Shown in pieces: positions 27,001 through 36,576 of a stretch of DNA of 64,000 nucleotides. The notes under the pieces are model-generated. The model did no database searches. It saw only the letters and a program-made list of their open reading frames with translations, and was not told the DNA's origin. Positions within the stretch are counted from its first letter, which is position 1; each line of letters opens with the position of its first letter. Origin of the DNA: Ettlia oleoabundans (Eukaryota; Chlorophyta; Chlorophyceae; Chlamydomonadales); contig JAAMXP010000037.1 in the NCBI GenBank assembly GCA_019693395.1, forward strand, positions 43,094 through 107,093, written 5' to 3'. Both the position numbers and the translations under genes were made by a program.

Positions 27001-30000
27001 GCAAAGCAGGCGCGACACATGATGTGGCAAGGCAGCAGGACCTGGAACCTGGCCAGGTTTTGTTATCTGGGCTGGGGCTGTTGGCAGATAGCAGGCAGTT
27101 GCACCTGCGGCAGCAATGGTGCGATGTGACACGCACCCGCAGGCAGCCGCACGCGTCTTCTCCCACCACCGAGAGATTGATGTTCTGCAGCGCCACGGTT
27201 AGCGCATACCGCAAGGGCTCGGGGGGGTCACCCACGGCAGCTGCAGCTGCAACAGCTGTCACGGGGTCGGCTACAACAGCTGGATCCATGGGGGCAGATG
27301 CTGAGGTGGCGCGGGTTGCAGTATGCGGCTTGGCCGCGCCCTGCTTGGTGCCTCCCGTGTTGCTGCCAACGCCACAACCCCCGCCGCCCATCCGCACGAT
27401 GTCAACCTGCGCATTGTGTTGGTACGGCAGCTGCACTGCCAGGCCGGGGCAGTGCAGCGCGAGGGTATTTCCCTCAAGCGTCAGCAGGCCCAGCATGGGG
27501 GTGCCATGGGCCGCAAAGCTCTGCATCACCATCTCTGGGACAGGCTCTGGGCAGGATGGCAGCGGTGGTGGGGGAGCAGCTGGGCCAAGCAGCTGCCCAG
27601 AGTTGGTCCCACACCCTGGCTGCGTTGCTGCTGCTGGCTTGGGAGTGTTTGTGGTTGGGGGCTTCACCAGGGGGGTGGCCCAAGTCCAAGGCGCCAGCCG
27701 ACATGCATCCCAGCAGTCTATGAAATGCAGCAAGGCGGCAAACGTGCGGGTGTGGTATGTCACAGCCACCGCCGCCAGCTGCACGATTGTGTCGCTGCCG
27801 CCTGGCCGCCAGTGGGAAGGGTGCCAGGTGGCCTGCTGCTCCAAAGGTGAATCCACTGTGAGCCCACCAGCCCCAGGGCGGGGGGTGATGGAGAGCATAA
27901 GGAAAGCATCGGGCAGCTGGGCAGACAACGCCTCTGCGTGAAGGCAAAGGAGCAGGGGGGACGGAAAGAGGCAAGGTGCAATGGCTGATCAAGCTCGGCT
28001 GGGCAGGGAAGCCTCTTGACACGGCAGCAACCAATCAGAGCAGCACAATAGCTTGCCATCCATGCACTGATAAGGCAGCCCATGTGATGAGTGGTTTCCT
28101 GCAACTTCACTCTGCTGCATGAGCAAGCGAGTCAAGAAACACTGGCTCAGCCACATGCCTGACCGCTTCCAGAGCAAACCCAGCTCAGCCCTGCCTGCCC
28201 ACCTTCTGCCACCGTGCCGTGCACAGCGTACTGGAAGAAATCTGCCGCCTTGCACACGCGTCGGCACACGGAGCTGGGAGCGCTTAAGATCTTGCTGTTG
28301 GCGGGCACAGGGGAGAGGGGCGTGCCGCAGGGGCCGCAAGAGAGCTGATCCACAGAGAGCTCCAGCGCGCCTGCAGAATAATGAAGCAAAGGGAACGGCA
28401 ACAACGGGGAAAAGCAAGGTAAACAACAGCGACACTGACACAGGTAATCAAGAATTACGACTGTGAAGCGCAGGTTCAAGGCAGAGAATCAGAGATGGGA
28501 GTGTCTGAAGTTGCCACAAGTCCATGCTGTGGCATCTGCTGTGTCCCCTACCCACCTTGTGTGTTCATGCCTAGTGACAGTGAATGCAATGTCAGCTGCA
28601 CATAGGACGGCCGTGCGGTGGCAAAATGTGGCGGGGGGGCTGCCGCGGGGCTCTGCGTGCACAGTGCCAGCCCCAGCTTTGGACAACTGGCTCTGATCCG
28701 CAGCCCAATTGTTTGCCCGTCTACCGCTGCTGCCGTTGGCACCAGCACCGGGGTTGCCGCCCCAGCTGCCGCTGTTGCAGTGCCTCTTCCGCTTCTCCCA
28801 CGCCTTTTCGCCGCTGTAGCAGGCCGCCCATTGGCTGGCGGCGCTTCAGGCGGCTGATCATGGTGCAGCAGTTGCTGCAGCAGCGCTGGCGAGGGAGGCT
28901 CCCGGTTGTGCACCAAAGCATCAAGCTTGTCAGCCACAAAGTGGGCCAGAGGCGTACAGCCTGCCAGCCGTGCATTGTGCACTGCCGCCACGCCATACCT
29001 GCATAGCGCGGTGCGAGGTGCTCAACAGAGGCGTTTGAAACAAAACAACTGGCGGTGGGTGGATGCTGCTAGCCAACCGCCTCACCAAGCCAATGTCCCA
29101 TCCACATCTGCTGGCTACGCTTAGCGATCCCTTGGGCGTTTACCCGCCAGCAAGTCCAGTGGCAGTGACACACAAGGCCACTGCCAGCCATGAACCGTGC
29201 CGCTCACCTAAAGTGTGCAACCTCCTCGGCGCTAAGCTCAGCCTCCAGCTCAGCCAGGCGCTTCAAGTCAGCGGCAGCTGCAGGGATCACGCGCCGCCGC
29301 TGCCACCACCGCCGCCCCGGCTCCTGCAGGCAACTAGAAGCAGGCACTTCTAAATGCCTCCACCACACCAACTGAATGGCATAGAGAGGCTGCCCAACAA
29401 ACCCTGCGGAACTAGCCCTCAGTGCCGCGGATAAGGCTGTTCAAGCTCGAGGAGCTGCGCTGCGAAAACTCACGTGGAAGCCGGGTGAGGTGACGTGAGA
29501 CGCGGCATACAGCGCCTGATACTCTATTCGCCGCTGACGTCGCTGCTCTAGCAACACCAGGGGCACCTCGTGCCGGGCAGTGCGCCCACATTCCGTCGCT
29601 AGCGACCGGCCTGCATGTTGCCACCAGGCCGCCGCATGCTGGTGGACAGGCACTTGGGGCCGCGCGGCCCAGTGGGCGCCAAAGTGCTGGTGGTGCAGTT
29701 GGCGGTCCAGCAGCCTGCACACAACACAAGATACAGACTCAGCGACAACGTGGGGGTCCATCTGGCGGTGTGATGCACTCACTACCAACCAGCAGCCACT
29801 CCAAGCCGCCGGCCTCGCACGTGCTACACACCGCAACAGCAACAGCCAGCACCCGGCGATACAACAGGCGTGGAATGGCAGCACTGGCAGTTGCACGCTG
29901 ATGTTGCAAAGGCACCAACCTATTCGCTATTGCTACAGACGCGGCGTTGACCTCTGGTATCAGGGCTTTAAGGGACACAGAGATATCCAGTAGTAGCATG

Positions 30001-33000
30001 CCGCCACTGCTGCTACCTGCACTGCTATGGGAAGCTGCTGTTGTGCCAGCAACGCTGCCGCTTTCGCCCCCAGCCGCCGCCTCAGCCGTGGCGGGCTGCT
30101 TTCCAGCGGTTGGAGGCGCAGGTGAGGGCTGCTGCTGTTGGTCCCGCGGCGTTTGGGAGCGGGAGGAGGGTTGGTCTGTCTCGTGTCCCGCTGCTGCCAA
30201 GGCTGCTGTTCCTGCCTGCTGCCAATGCTCCGCTATGCTGGGCAAAACATTTAGCTTCGTAGCAGAGCCGCCAGAAGTTGCCGCTCGCCAGGCCCGCTGC
30301 TCTGCTGGGGAGACGAATGTGGGCAGCTCTTCTAGCATCACGCTGGTCCTGTCCAGCACAGAGTGGTGCTGGGGGGGGTCCACAGGATCAGCAAAGCCGT
30401 TTGCACTGTCGACGGCTGCATCAGCAGCTGCGGCCAGCCCTGTAGAGCCAAAGCGCTGGTGCCGCGGAGAATCGGGTGATTCATCGTCGTAATCTGTGTC
30501 AAATGACGCTGCTAAGCTTAGGGAGGAGATCTGCTTCAACATATGCTCTCCGTTCTCAGCCCCTGCTATGCCTATTGCGCCTGCTGCTGCCTGCGCTGCG
30601 GGGTTTCTCGCGGCGTGGTCATCAAAGGGCGGTGGGTGCTTTGCTACTTGCTGGGCGGGCCCAGGACTGGGGCCAGGGGATACAGGGCCGCCAACTGTCC
30701 CAGCGGTGGCTCCTCTGCCGCTGCCACCAGCTGCTGCCGTGCGGGGGGCCACGGTATAGCCTGGGGGAAGCAAGCAAAGCGCCACAGAACACTCCCATTG
30801 TCTGAACAGCACATGCTCCTCCATAGGCGCACCCTGCAACAGCCCCCAGCAGTCAAACCAGCCATCGCTGGCGCCCGCTGGCTGCTCCTGCTGGTGGTGG
30901 GGCTGGGGCTGCCGCACATCCTGCGGTGGCTGCTGCAGCTGCTGCGGCTGCGTCTCTGCATCGAAAGGGACAGGATCTACAGTGACCCTGGCTCGCCGAC
31001 GCTTGCCGGGGCTAATCCTGTCAGCACGCGCTGTCGCTGCCGCAGACGTACGTCCAGGCAAAAAAGAAAAGGGGCCGGCTGCGGCTGCAGAGGACGTTGC
31101 TTGAGCGTGCGCCATGGCTGCCTGGGCTACGTGGAAGCCTCTCCAAGTGCTGGGGAAGGTAATCAGGGAGAGTCTGACACCTGTTACTGTGAGCTGGGTG
31201 GACGAGGGGTGGTCGGTGGCGACACTCGACCATAGCAGCTGTGGCACATGCAGCAGCACCTGCCGCCACGACAGCTGACCCTCAGATGCCGCAGCTGCCG
31301 CGGCACCCGTCAGATCTGGCGCAGGCGGCACACCTGACGCTGCTGAGGCACTAGCTCCCGAGGTGCTGCCGGCGCCTGCGCCACCTGTGGGCATGCTGGA
31401 CACCGACGCCGCGTAATGGTCTGCAGCTGCAGCTGGCGCTGCGTATGTTGCTGACCCTGCTGCTGAAGCTGAGGCACCGTCAACAGGGGCCGCCCCGGGC
31501 TGGCCGCTGCTGCTGTTGGTCCACTGCTTGAAGGTAGTGCTGCCTTGAGGAAGCAGCGTCATGCTGCGGATCTGCAGGCAGGCGGCATCGGCGCCTTGCA
31601 GGTAGCTGGCGGCAGGTCGTGGACCGGGCTCTCCATACTGCAATGCAAGGCATGGGGGCGAGGCACAATAAGGCAGCGCATCAGCGCATAGCGCTCAAGC
31701 AGTACTGCTAGGAGGGAACTGAGCCGGCAATGAGCGATTGCAGAACAATCTGCTGTAGCTGGCAGTCTACTAGTCCATGCCGCGCTGTGCATTGCACGCA
31801 TTGCATAATCGCAGGCATGGCAAATCATGCATGCTGTTGTGCCCACCTGGCAATACTTGACCTCCACATCCGCAACCTCCACCCGCACAAACTGCACAGC
31901 AACCGCCAATGTACGCTGCAGCACACGCGCCTGTAGCCGGCTCAAAACACCACCTGCAGTAGCGAAAAGGCACAGGCATGTGCGGCATGCATGCACGACT
32001 CGCATTCAACAACAAAGGCCTGCTTGAATTTACTTTCTAACCTGGGGGAAATGAAAACAACCCTGTGGAAACGCAATGACAAAATACTGTGAAATATAGA
32101 AGAATCAAGAACAGTGGACGATTTGCTGTCAAGGTGCCGAACAGCGTGGCAGCACCCACCTGCTGGGTTCCAGCGCGACGGCTGCTGCTGTCGACCCCGC
32201 GGCGACCCCCACAGCAGCTCTTCCACCACTGCCAGCCGAGCCGCCTCGTCGGCTCGTCGCATCTCCGCTTCTTGGGCTGCTCGCTGCTGAGCAGACACCG
32301 GCTGCAAGCGGCAGTATGTGCCAGCAAGCAAGGGCCGCTTAAGACCGGCAGCAAAGGCTGTACTGGGCCATGAATATCAACAGCGATACCAGCAGCGACA
32401 GCATGGCATAGATAGAGAGGGCACCAATGCCACCTGTTAGAATCCAGTACCCAGTCCTCACCCTAGGCAGCCTGACTTGCTGCAGAGCGAGGCGCACTCC
32501 ATGCAGGCGCAGCGTGAGGGGTCGAGACAGCGAGGGGAACTCCACCTCCATTCGCTGCACTGCTATACTGCTGGCCCGGTTGCCACTGAACTCCGTCTGC
32601 CGCAGCACATCCCTGCCCACCGTGATATCCAAGGCAAGAATGCCTGCACCGACAGATGACAGAAAAAGTTAGCCATATTTTAAAGCCTCGACAGGAAGGA
32701 TGAGCAGAAGGGATGCCCGAGCGTGAAGCACGCGACGATGGGTGCAGGCCTGGCCTGGTTTCTTGCTACATGCACATCGCTGAGCAACCAACGGGGGGGT
32801 GCACATGCTGCATTATTGCTTCACACCATATACCCAGGCCACTAACAGGCGACCCCCACACCGCTGCTTTGGCATGGAGCCCTGGTGGCACATCGTGCCG
32901 CAGCCACCGTACCGCACCTGTGTCTGTGTGGGTCACAGCAAAGGATGCCTGCTCCCTGTCCACAATTTTGTCGAGTGTCCTCTCCGTCAAGGTGGCCAGC

Positions 33001-33107
33001 AGCCTTTGCACAAGGCTGAAACGAGTGGCTGCGACATAGCTCACGGCGCCGACGGCTGCCCCCGCTGCTGCCAAGTAGCCAAGCGAGGAGAGCAGCAGCC
33101 AGATCAT
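1..33107 (-). CDS. VPS13: VPS13-family bridge-like lipid transfer protein, intron-rich gene, 3' end beyond the window
   Basis: VPS13 proteins are rod-shaped lipid transfer proteins with a hydrophobic groove that carry bulk lipid between organelles at contact sites. The order of conserved parts on the minus strand fits this family: a chorein-like N-terminus (33107-31847), the arginine/tryptophan segment ending in AAAWWQHA (29.6 kb), many short beta-groove exons, a segment with LRNLGIVLP (22.3 kb), then the VAB domain with repeat motifs such as YLIQNQSG, YWLNNRTG and YMLENQTG, MPYAWDEP (2.2 kb) and SVYADGPTRVLRFSD (1.5 kb), which is typical of the VAB-APT1 boundary. Exons 1-8 join in phase when traced by hand. 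Several thousand residues are encoded; APT1, ATG2-C and PH parts must lie to the left. The ATG at 33107 is followed by a hydrophobic helix and then the chorein helix. The family call is firm; the exact exon set is less so. Confidence 0.9.
220..1572 (-). other. VPS13 exons after the VAB domain (start of APT1-like region)
   Basis: The exon around 1572-1452 encodes VYVSVYADGPTRVLRFSDD, which is near-invariant in VPS13 at the VAB to APT1 junction. The next, about 1205-688, starts as a helix (VETQLRQVNAQFARLNG) and then becomes Ala/Pro/Ser-rich. A third, about 491-220, is an open frame starting RLMVRTGSEPTMDISTVV and rich in Glu and Gln. Its donor is at 219-218 (GTGAGT). The gene continues to the left; bases 1-219 show only intron-like sequence. 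Confidence 0.6.
7287..8830 (-). other. VPS13 exon: 514-codon disordered insertion inside the VAB domain
   Basis: A single exon of 1544 bases runs from an acceptor before 8830 to a GTAGGT donor after 7287. It opens with a basic region (RSMGKRAGKASHDG, RRSKRRATSQRQ), continues as Ser/Ala/Pro/Gly-rich sequence with acidic patches (SLASTPARARPAGSMAAA), and ends with a short helix (RAMFEAWRDHCTDAAWKRQ). It lies between the repeat with LVLQNALP and the one with YWLNNRTG. No known domain is recognised. It is probably an exposed regulatory loop; the basic start could act as a membrane or nucleic-acid contact, which is conjecture. Confidence 0.6.
9606..9630. repeat. GT/GC dinucleotide microsatellite in a VPS13 intron
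   Basis: Imperfect alternating purine-pyrimidine run of GT with occasional GC, about 25 bases, just past an exon donor. Intronic; no function is implied. Confidence 0.8.
12950..16915 (-). other. VPS13 exons between the central groove and the VAB domain
   Basis: Strand-like exons lie near 16.9-16.4 kb (RLKLEVSLAMHADSTMAVEI), 16.05 kb (AWLYFNLLVTSSQIFLPVYD), 15.6 kb, 15.4 kb (LALTATALRFAYNSGGDGET), 15.05 kb, 14.8-14.55 kb, 14.3 kb, 14.0-13.55 kb (LQITLAVQQATAVLCNDKPE), 13.35 kb (SRWEALYDAWPLAAEFVDI) and 13.0 kb (HLDLNFNPASLLSVGDALAF). The 13.35 kb pattern, a Trp-Glu-x-Leu then Ala-Trp-Pro before a Val, is the family segment that leads into the VAB domain. The 14.0 kb exon holds an Ala-rich loop of about 70 residues. 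Confidence 0.65.
14680..14724 (-). other. IQ-like motif in a VPS13 exon
   Basis: The exon near 14.8-14.55 kb encodes ATLIQRCWRRYNARK, which fits the IQ consensus I-Q-x-x-x-R-x-x-x-x-R and continues into further basic residues. IQ motifs bind calmodulin or related EF-hand proteins in other families. It sits in a helical, charged linker between beta-groove exons, so it could be exposed. Binding is an inference; a chance match in an Arg-rich helix is possible. Confidence 0.45.
19440..19965. repeat. Block of degenerate ~95-120 base repeats in a VPS13 intron
   Basis: The sequence between the exons near 19.43 kb and 20.28 kb changes character, becoming visibly richer in A and T. Four related units can be seen starting near 19617, 19738, 19833 and 19931. 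Each contains a core of the type CGCACCAC followed by a CCGAACA- or CTAAACGG-like string, and the second and third also share TTCGATT upstream. Spacing is about 121, 95 and 98 bases. No coding frame or terminal inverted repeat was seen. It is most likely an old satellite or remnant of a mobile element. Confidence 0.5.
21141..21174. repeat. CA microsatellite in a VPS13 intron
   Basis: Imperfect CA run with GA and CG interruptions, about 34 bases, close to a splice acceptor of the minus-strand gene. Read on the gene strand it is a GT run in an intron. Confidence 0.8.
28556..29714 (-). other. VPS13 exons 6-8: conserved WW segment and following groove
   Basis: Exon 6 (29714-29474) reads LLDRQLHHQHFGAHWAARP and then AAAWWQHAGRSL, with a basic run LLEQRRQRRIEYQALY. 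This is the stretch of VPS13 that normally reads as an Arg-Pro segment, a Trp-Trp pair and a basic helix with a Tyr-x-x-Leu-Tyr ending. Exon 7 (29260-29208) is LAELEAELSAEEVAHF, equivalent to the family's acidic helix just before a Phe-Arg. Exon 8 (28998-28556) contains a linker, then groove strands such as IGLRIRASCPKLGLALC. These are among the best family signatures in the gene. Confidence 0.8.
29821..31637 (-). other. VPS13 exon 5: 606-codon exon with long disordered insertion
   Basis: One exon of 1817 bases enters in phase 0 and leaves in phase 2 at a GTGCGAGG donor, which matches the next exon. It begins with strand-like sequence (ACLQIRSMTLLPQG) as in the second beta unit of VPS13. Most of the rest is Ala/Ser/Gln/Pro-rich and looks disordered, interrupted by structured stretches such as HVPQLLWSSVATDHPSSTQL and LLDISVSLKALIPEVNAASV. 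VPS13 homologues have acidic loops here, but this one is much expanded. Confidence 0.6.
31847..33107 (-). other. VPS13 exons 1-4: N-terminal hydrophobic helix and chorein-like domain
   Basis: Exons are 33107-32918, 32643-32462, 32301-32160 and 31953-31847; phases 1, 0, 1, 0 at their ends agree with the next exon each time. Residues 2-27 are a continuous hydrophobic stretch (starts MIWLLLSSLGYLAAAGAAV). It is followed by an amphipathic helix (LVQRLLATLTERTLDKIV) and a beta pattern (LALDITVGRDVLRQ, LTLRLHGVRLAL) that fits the chorein N-terminus. Exon 3 is a charged helix (AQQRAAQEAEMRRADEAARL), as follows the chorein strand in VPS13. Exon 4 (LSRLQARVLQRTLAVAVQFV) fits the family helix that precedes a conserved beta strand. 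Canonical VPS13 proteins begin directly at the chorein helix, so the hydrophobic extension is unusual. Confidence 0.75.
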
Positions 33108-34222
33108 CCTTGGCGCTTGATCGTATAACTTATGTAGAGTGGGGGCTTCACAAGCACCCTGTCGGCACCGAAACTGTCCGCAAAATTAGTCGGGTGTCGC
33201 TTCTGCCAAGATCGGAACCCGGGACGCTCCTGGTCCCCCCGTTCGTCTCTTGTCGCTCGCAACCGGGTTTTAGCCGGCCACTGCTGTTTAGAAACGATGA
33301 AGCCCTAGTGCAGCCAAGGGGTGTACCGATTTGAGCAGCAGAGGCATTGTGCAAACTCCGTGTGCTATCTTCACGTGTAAGTTGCGCAAAGATGTGCCTG
33401 GAGGGGGAAAGAAGGAACAATGATGACCTTGCCACGTAATAAACTCCAGCTCAGCATGTCCTTAACAACGCCTGGATCGCCCGATTGACGCTGCGTGTGC
33501 ACGTGTGTGCACGTTAGACACGTGTGCTTGTTGAGTTGCATGAAAATGCACTGTTAACACACTGATATAGCTCCAGGCCAACTACGCAAGACGGGCCTGC
33601 CACAGGGGCTGCCGTGGCGGGATTTGGGGGCGGGCGATGGTGGTGGCACACCGTCTGTGCCCATTTTCTTGACAAGAAAGGCTGGCACTTATTGTGGCCT
33701 GTGTTGGAGCCACACCAACGCAACTTTACAGTGCATGTGCACCCCAAGGGGCGTACTTTGCCGGCTGTGCAGGAGCAGGTCGACAAACCATCAGCAGTAA
33801 TTAACGAGGGAGTTTCCAAAGCCTGTCGGACAACGGTACAAACGCAAACACATTGCAATCAGTGATCTGTTATACTGAGGTGTGTCAAAAAGCCTTCCTT
33901 ATTCGCTGCAGCAGTCTCCCTTGCGGTTCGTGAGGGTGCCAGCACCACGAGGTGGATGGGCACAGACCTGCAGGCTCCTATGTTTCTATGCACTGATAAC
34001 AACAACCAACAACTACTTTTGAATTCGGGGATGACGAGCATGCATTCGGGTATGCACGCTGCAGTACTCAGCTGGCTGGGCTTTTGGTGGGCAACAGGCG
34101 CTATGCTTGCCAGCAACCGCCAGGCTGTCAACTAATGGGAAGTTGGCTGTTACTCGCCCCGTCATCATTCAGTTGCGATAACACTCCCTTGCACGGTTCA
34201 GCAGTGGGTCAAGGCCGCGAGC
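33108..34222. promoter_or_regulatory. Divergent intergenic region between VPS13 and TFIIF beta
   Basis: These 1115 bases separate two gene starts pointing away from each other, so both promoters should lie here. No convincing TATA box, and no long open frame with family resemblance, was seen. Short frames on both strands (for example 33614-33865 plus) have no recognisable protein features. The possible SINE relic lies in the VPS13-proximal part. Confidence 0.5.
33170..33320 (-). repeat. Possible tRNA-derived SINE relic upstream of VPS13
   Basis: On the minus strand a stretch resembling a degenerate tRNA promoter is present: TGGCCGGCTAAAACCCGG could be an A box, and about 55 bases later GGGTTCCGATC resembles a B box with one inserted base. 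No intact cloverleaf can be folded, so it is not a tRNA gene. Repetition elsewhere in the window was not found. Weak call. Confidence 0.22.
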
Positions 34223-36211
34223 ATGGCGGAGGCTGAAGAGGTCTGGCACCCCCCTAACCCGTTGCACACGGACTCGGCCTCAAGAAAGCTATGGCTAGTC
34301 AAGGTGATGCGGTCCAAGGCCTGCGGTGCCTCAAGCCCTACCCGCATTTTACCCGCAACGAGCCCACAGCTCTCGGCAGCGATCCCCGCAGGTTCCGAAC
34401 TTCGTCGCTAAGCGCTGGAAGGCGTGCTGCGAGCAAAGCATTGAGCGGGGCGAGCCCGTGGGCCGCCAGCTGGCTACTCTGCGACTGGTGCAGGCGGCAG
34501 ACGAGACAGGGGCGCCGAAAACGCAGTACCAGCTGCAGCTTGATGGTGCGGCAGGCAGAGGAGTCATATGAGCTACGATAGACTGAATTGGTACTGGGAG
34601 AGTTGCAGGCATTTGGGTGCATGGACGGCTTACAGCAGGGTGTTGTGTGGCATGCTGCTCTCAGAATGCTACACTTCAACAGGAGAGTGGCTGACTGCTG
34701 CTTACAAGCAGACCCCTGAGGCCTGCCAATGCCCCATTCTGCGACATTCCATCTGGATTCGCCTACCTTTTGACCATTGCACCCGCCAACACATGGCTGC
34801 TGCCGTGACCACGCATGCGCCCAATGCAACCCCTTGTTGCAGCGTCCTTGGGACAAGGCATCCCTCAAGAGTTTGTGATGAAAAACACTACCAAGTTTGC
34901 AGACCCCATGCTGGCATTTTCAGACAAGGGCGGACAGCTGGGTATGGTGCACCAGCTGCTTTTCCCTCACGCTGTTCCCCCCCAACCCCCCACCCCCACC
35001 CACCCCCCATCGTTCCGTGGCTGCTTCACTTGTCACCTTATGCTCATATTGCATGTCAATAGCTGCATTGTGGGGATGCCAGAATATTGTTGCATCTATT
35101 TCGCTACGGCCGAGTGATTCACACTGCGCAGTAGTGACAATGCCCGGCTGGCATGTCTCCCGCGTGCTGCCCATTTATATGGAACACATCCTGCCCCACG
35201 CCCCGCTGCCCATTGCTTCTGCAGTGGCGGAGGGCAAGGTGTGGCAGAAGTTTGACTGTGAGGTCGCACGCAAGTTAGGGCCGCCAGGGGCTGGCGGAGC
35301 GGCAGGCAGCAGCAAAGTCGTGCTTGATCCAGAGTACCGCAAACTTTCCCGCCAGCGGCACCAGGCGGCAGCGGTAAAGACGCGGACTGTGCAGTATCTG
35401 CAGGATACCAAGCTGATTGGGGCACCCAGCACAGTGCAGGTGCCAAAACCTGGGGCCAGCTGCGATGTTGTCAGCGTGGTGGGGGGCGAGCAGGGGTGCC
35501 AATTCGTAGTGAGGAAGCTTCCATAGCTATGCGGATATTGCCAGCTGTCACCAGCAAAGCGGGATGTACCAGCCTTGGTTCCCGGCCACCCAGCTTTGAA
35601 ATGGTTGGCTCCACTGCCTTGCAGATAGGTCAGAAGCGCAAGGAGGTGACGGAAAAGCGGGATCGCATGGATGCCGGGGAGCTTACTACCATACTGTTCA
35701 AGTGCGGACTGTTCAAGACTGGCCGCAGCTGGGTTGTTGGCAGTCAGCGGATACTATCTGCAAAATGTGTCAAACTCTGCCCTTCTGTGTGTCTCTGTGA
35801 CGTGCAGCCAGCACCGCAGCTTGAGAAGCACCCCTTTGTTTCTGCTGTGGCGGCTGCCTGTGCTGCGCAGGTTGTTTGAGAAGCAGCCGCGCTGGAGCTT
35901 TGTGCAGCTGCAGAAGGACACCTCGCAGCCAACGCAGCACTTGAAAGAGGTCTTGTCAGAAATCGCGGTGAAGAACCTGCGGGGCCCCTACAAGGATTTG
36001 TGGGAGGTAAAAAAAGGTGAGCTCCGTCCCTGTTTTCCACGTGCGGAGGTCAGGACTCCTTTGCGGCAGGGTTGCTTGGAGTTGGTCACATCACCTTAAA
36101 GGCCGTTTAAAAAAGCCTTGCGCATGATGTACGGCCACCCTTTTTTCCGCTCCTGCAGAGTACAAGGCAAGCGGCATGGAGGATGCCCAGCAGCCCGAGC
36201 AGCCGCATTAG
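34223..36211 (+). CDS. GTF2F2: Transcription initiation factor TFIIF, beta subunit (RAP30)
   Basis: TFIIF beta binds RNA polymerase II and helps recruit it to promoters with TFIIF alpha. Seven exons join in phase: 34223-34303, 34392-34545, 34843-34941, 35225-35478, 35625-35701, 35871-36016 and 36159-36211, giving 287 residues, close to the usual 250-290. The N-terminus ends in SRKLWLVK then VPNFVAKRW, the family's opening strand and helix of the dimerisation domain. The middle has VAEGKVWQKFDCEV and DPEYRKLSRQR, typical of plant-type RAP30. The C-terminal winged helix reads ELTTILFKLFEKQPRWSF, QPTQHLKEVLSEIAVKNLRG and DLWEVKKEYKASG. The donor of exon 4 is chosen for phase among several GT sites. 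The gene is head-to-head with VPS13. Confidence 0.93.
34977..35009 (+). repeat. C-rich tract in a TFIIF intron
   Basis: Runs of five to nine C separated by AA or A within intron 3. It could act as an extended pyrimidine tract; the G-rich complement could form a quadruplex. It lies about 215 bases before the exon 4 acceptor. Confidence 0.6.
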
Positions 36212-36313
36212 CAGCACTGACTGTGAGCCCAGCGGGTGCCCTTATTTCATCGCACTAGGTTCGCTGCCATCTCCTGCTCCAATTTGCACGTGGTTATTCC
36301 TTTGCCAATCGAA

Positions 36314-36318
36314 TGTAA
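36314..36318 (+). terminator. TGTAA polyadenylation motif of the TFIIF gene
   Basis: TGTAA, the common green-algal polyadenylation signal, lies 103 bases after the TFIIF stop codon and is the first in the 3' flank. The rest of the 365-base gap up to 36576 shows no gene; it must also hold the CLC promoter, but no TATA box is evident. Confidence 0.55.
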
Positions 36319-36576
36319 ATACTCAGGTTGCGAATGCGGTTACATGCGTGATGCACAGTACCTGCAGAGGCAGCAGCCGGGCTGCAGTTGCTCGCCATGG
36401 TGGCGCTTCAGGTGCTGCGCCATGGCGCGCTAGCCAGCCAGCAGTCCGCCAGCTTCTTGCCGGACCGTAGCTTGCAAGGTGTGAACACAATTTGTTTCGG
36501 CAGTTTATTTGGTTCAATCTTGTATGTCACTTGCAGATGAGCACGCCGGCTTGCTGCCACACTTAGCGAGCAAGCA

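Larger units (their letters stand above)
17022..28450 (-). other. VPS13 central beta-groove exons
   Basis: At least twenty-five short exons can be picked out. They alternate amphipathic beta strands with short loops, as in the repeating beta-groove units of VPS13. Clear ones lie near 28.35 kb (ALELSVDQLSCGPCG), 27.9-27.1 kb (IVQLAAVAVTYHTRTFAALL, YALTVALQNINLSVVG), 26.5 kb, 25.4 kb, 24.6 kb, 23.3 kb (VTVCIVGVDVLFRVQSRDLM), 22.9 kb (VRLHLAASLQDVVVRDL), 22.6-22.2 kb (LEIIVQLRNLGIVLPTTSSS), 20.2 kb (QFIISIESFTVVQGQMVRV), 19.2 kb (NAPNYTALMDFVGGNL), 18.7 kb and 18.2 kb. An Ala/Ser/Asp-rich exon at about 17890-17040 is probably an exposed loop. Individual splice sites here were not all checked. 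Confidence 0.65.

Noticed and set aside
1..33107. Two or more separate minus-strand genes
   Set aside because: Family landmarks follow the VPS13 order throughout, and no start, stop plus poly(A) signal or unrelated domain interrupts them.
33190..33260. tRNA gene on the minus strand
   Set aside because: The T-loop-like string has an extra base and no anticodon or acceptor stem can be paired.
33614..33865. Small plus-strand gene in the divergent gap
   Set aside because: The frame has no family resemblance, no domain and no splice or codon pattern like neighbouring genes.
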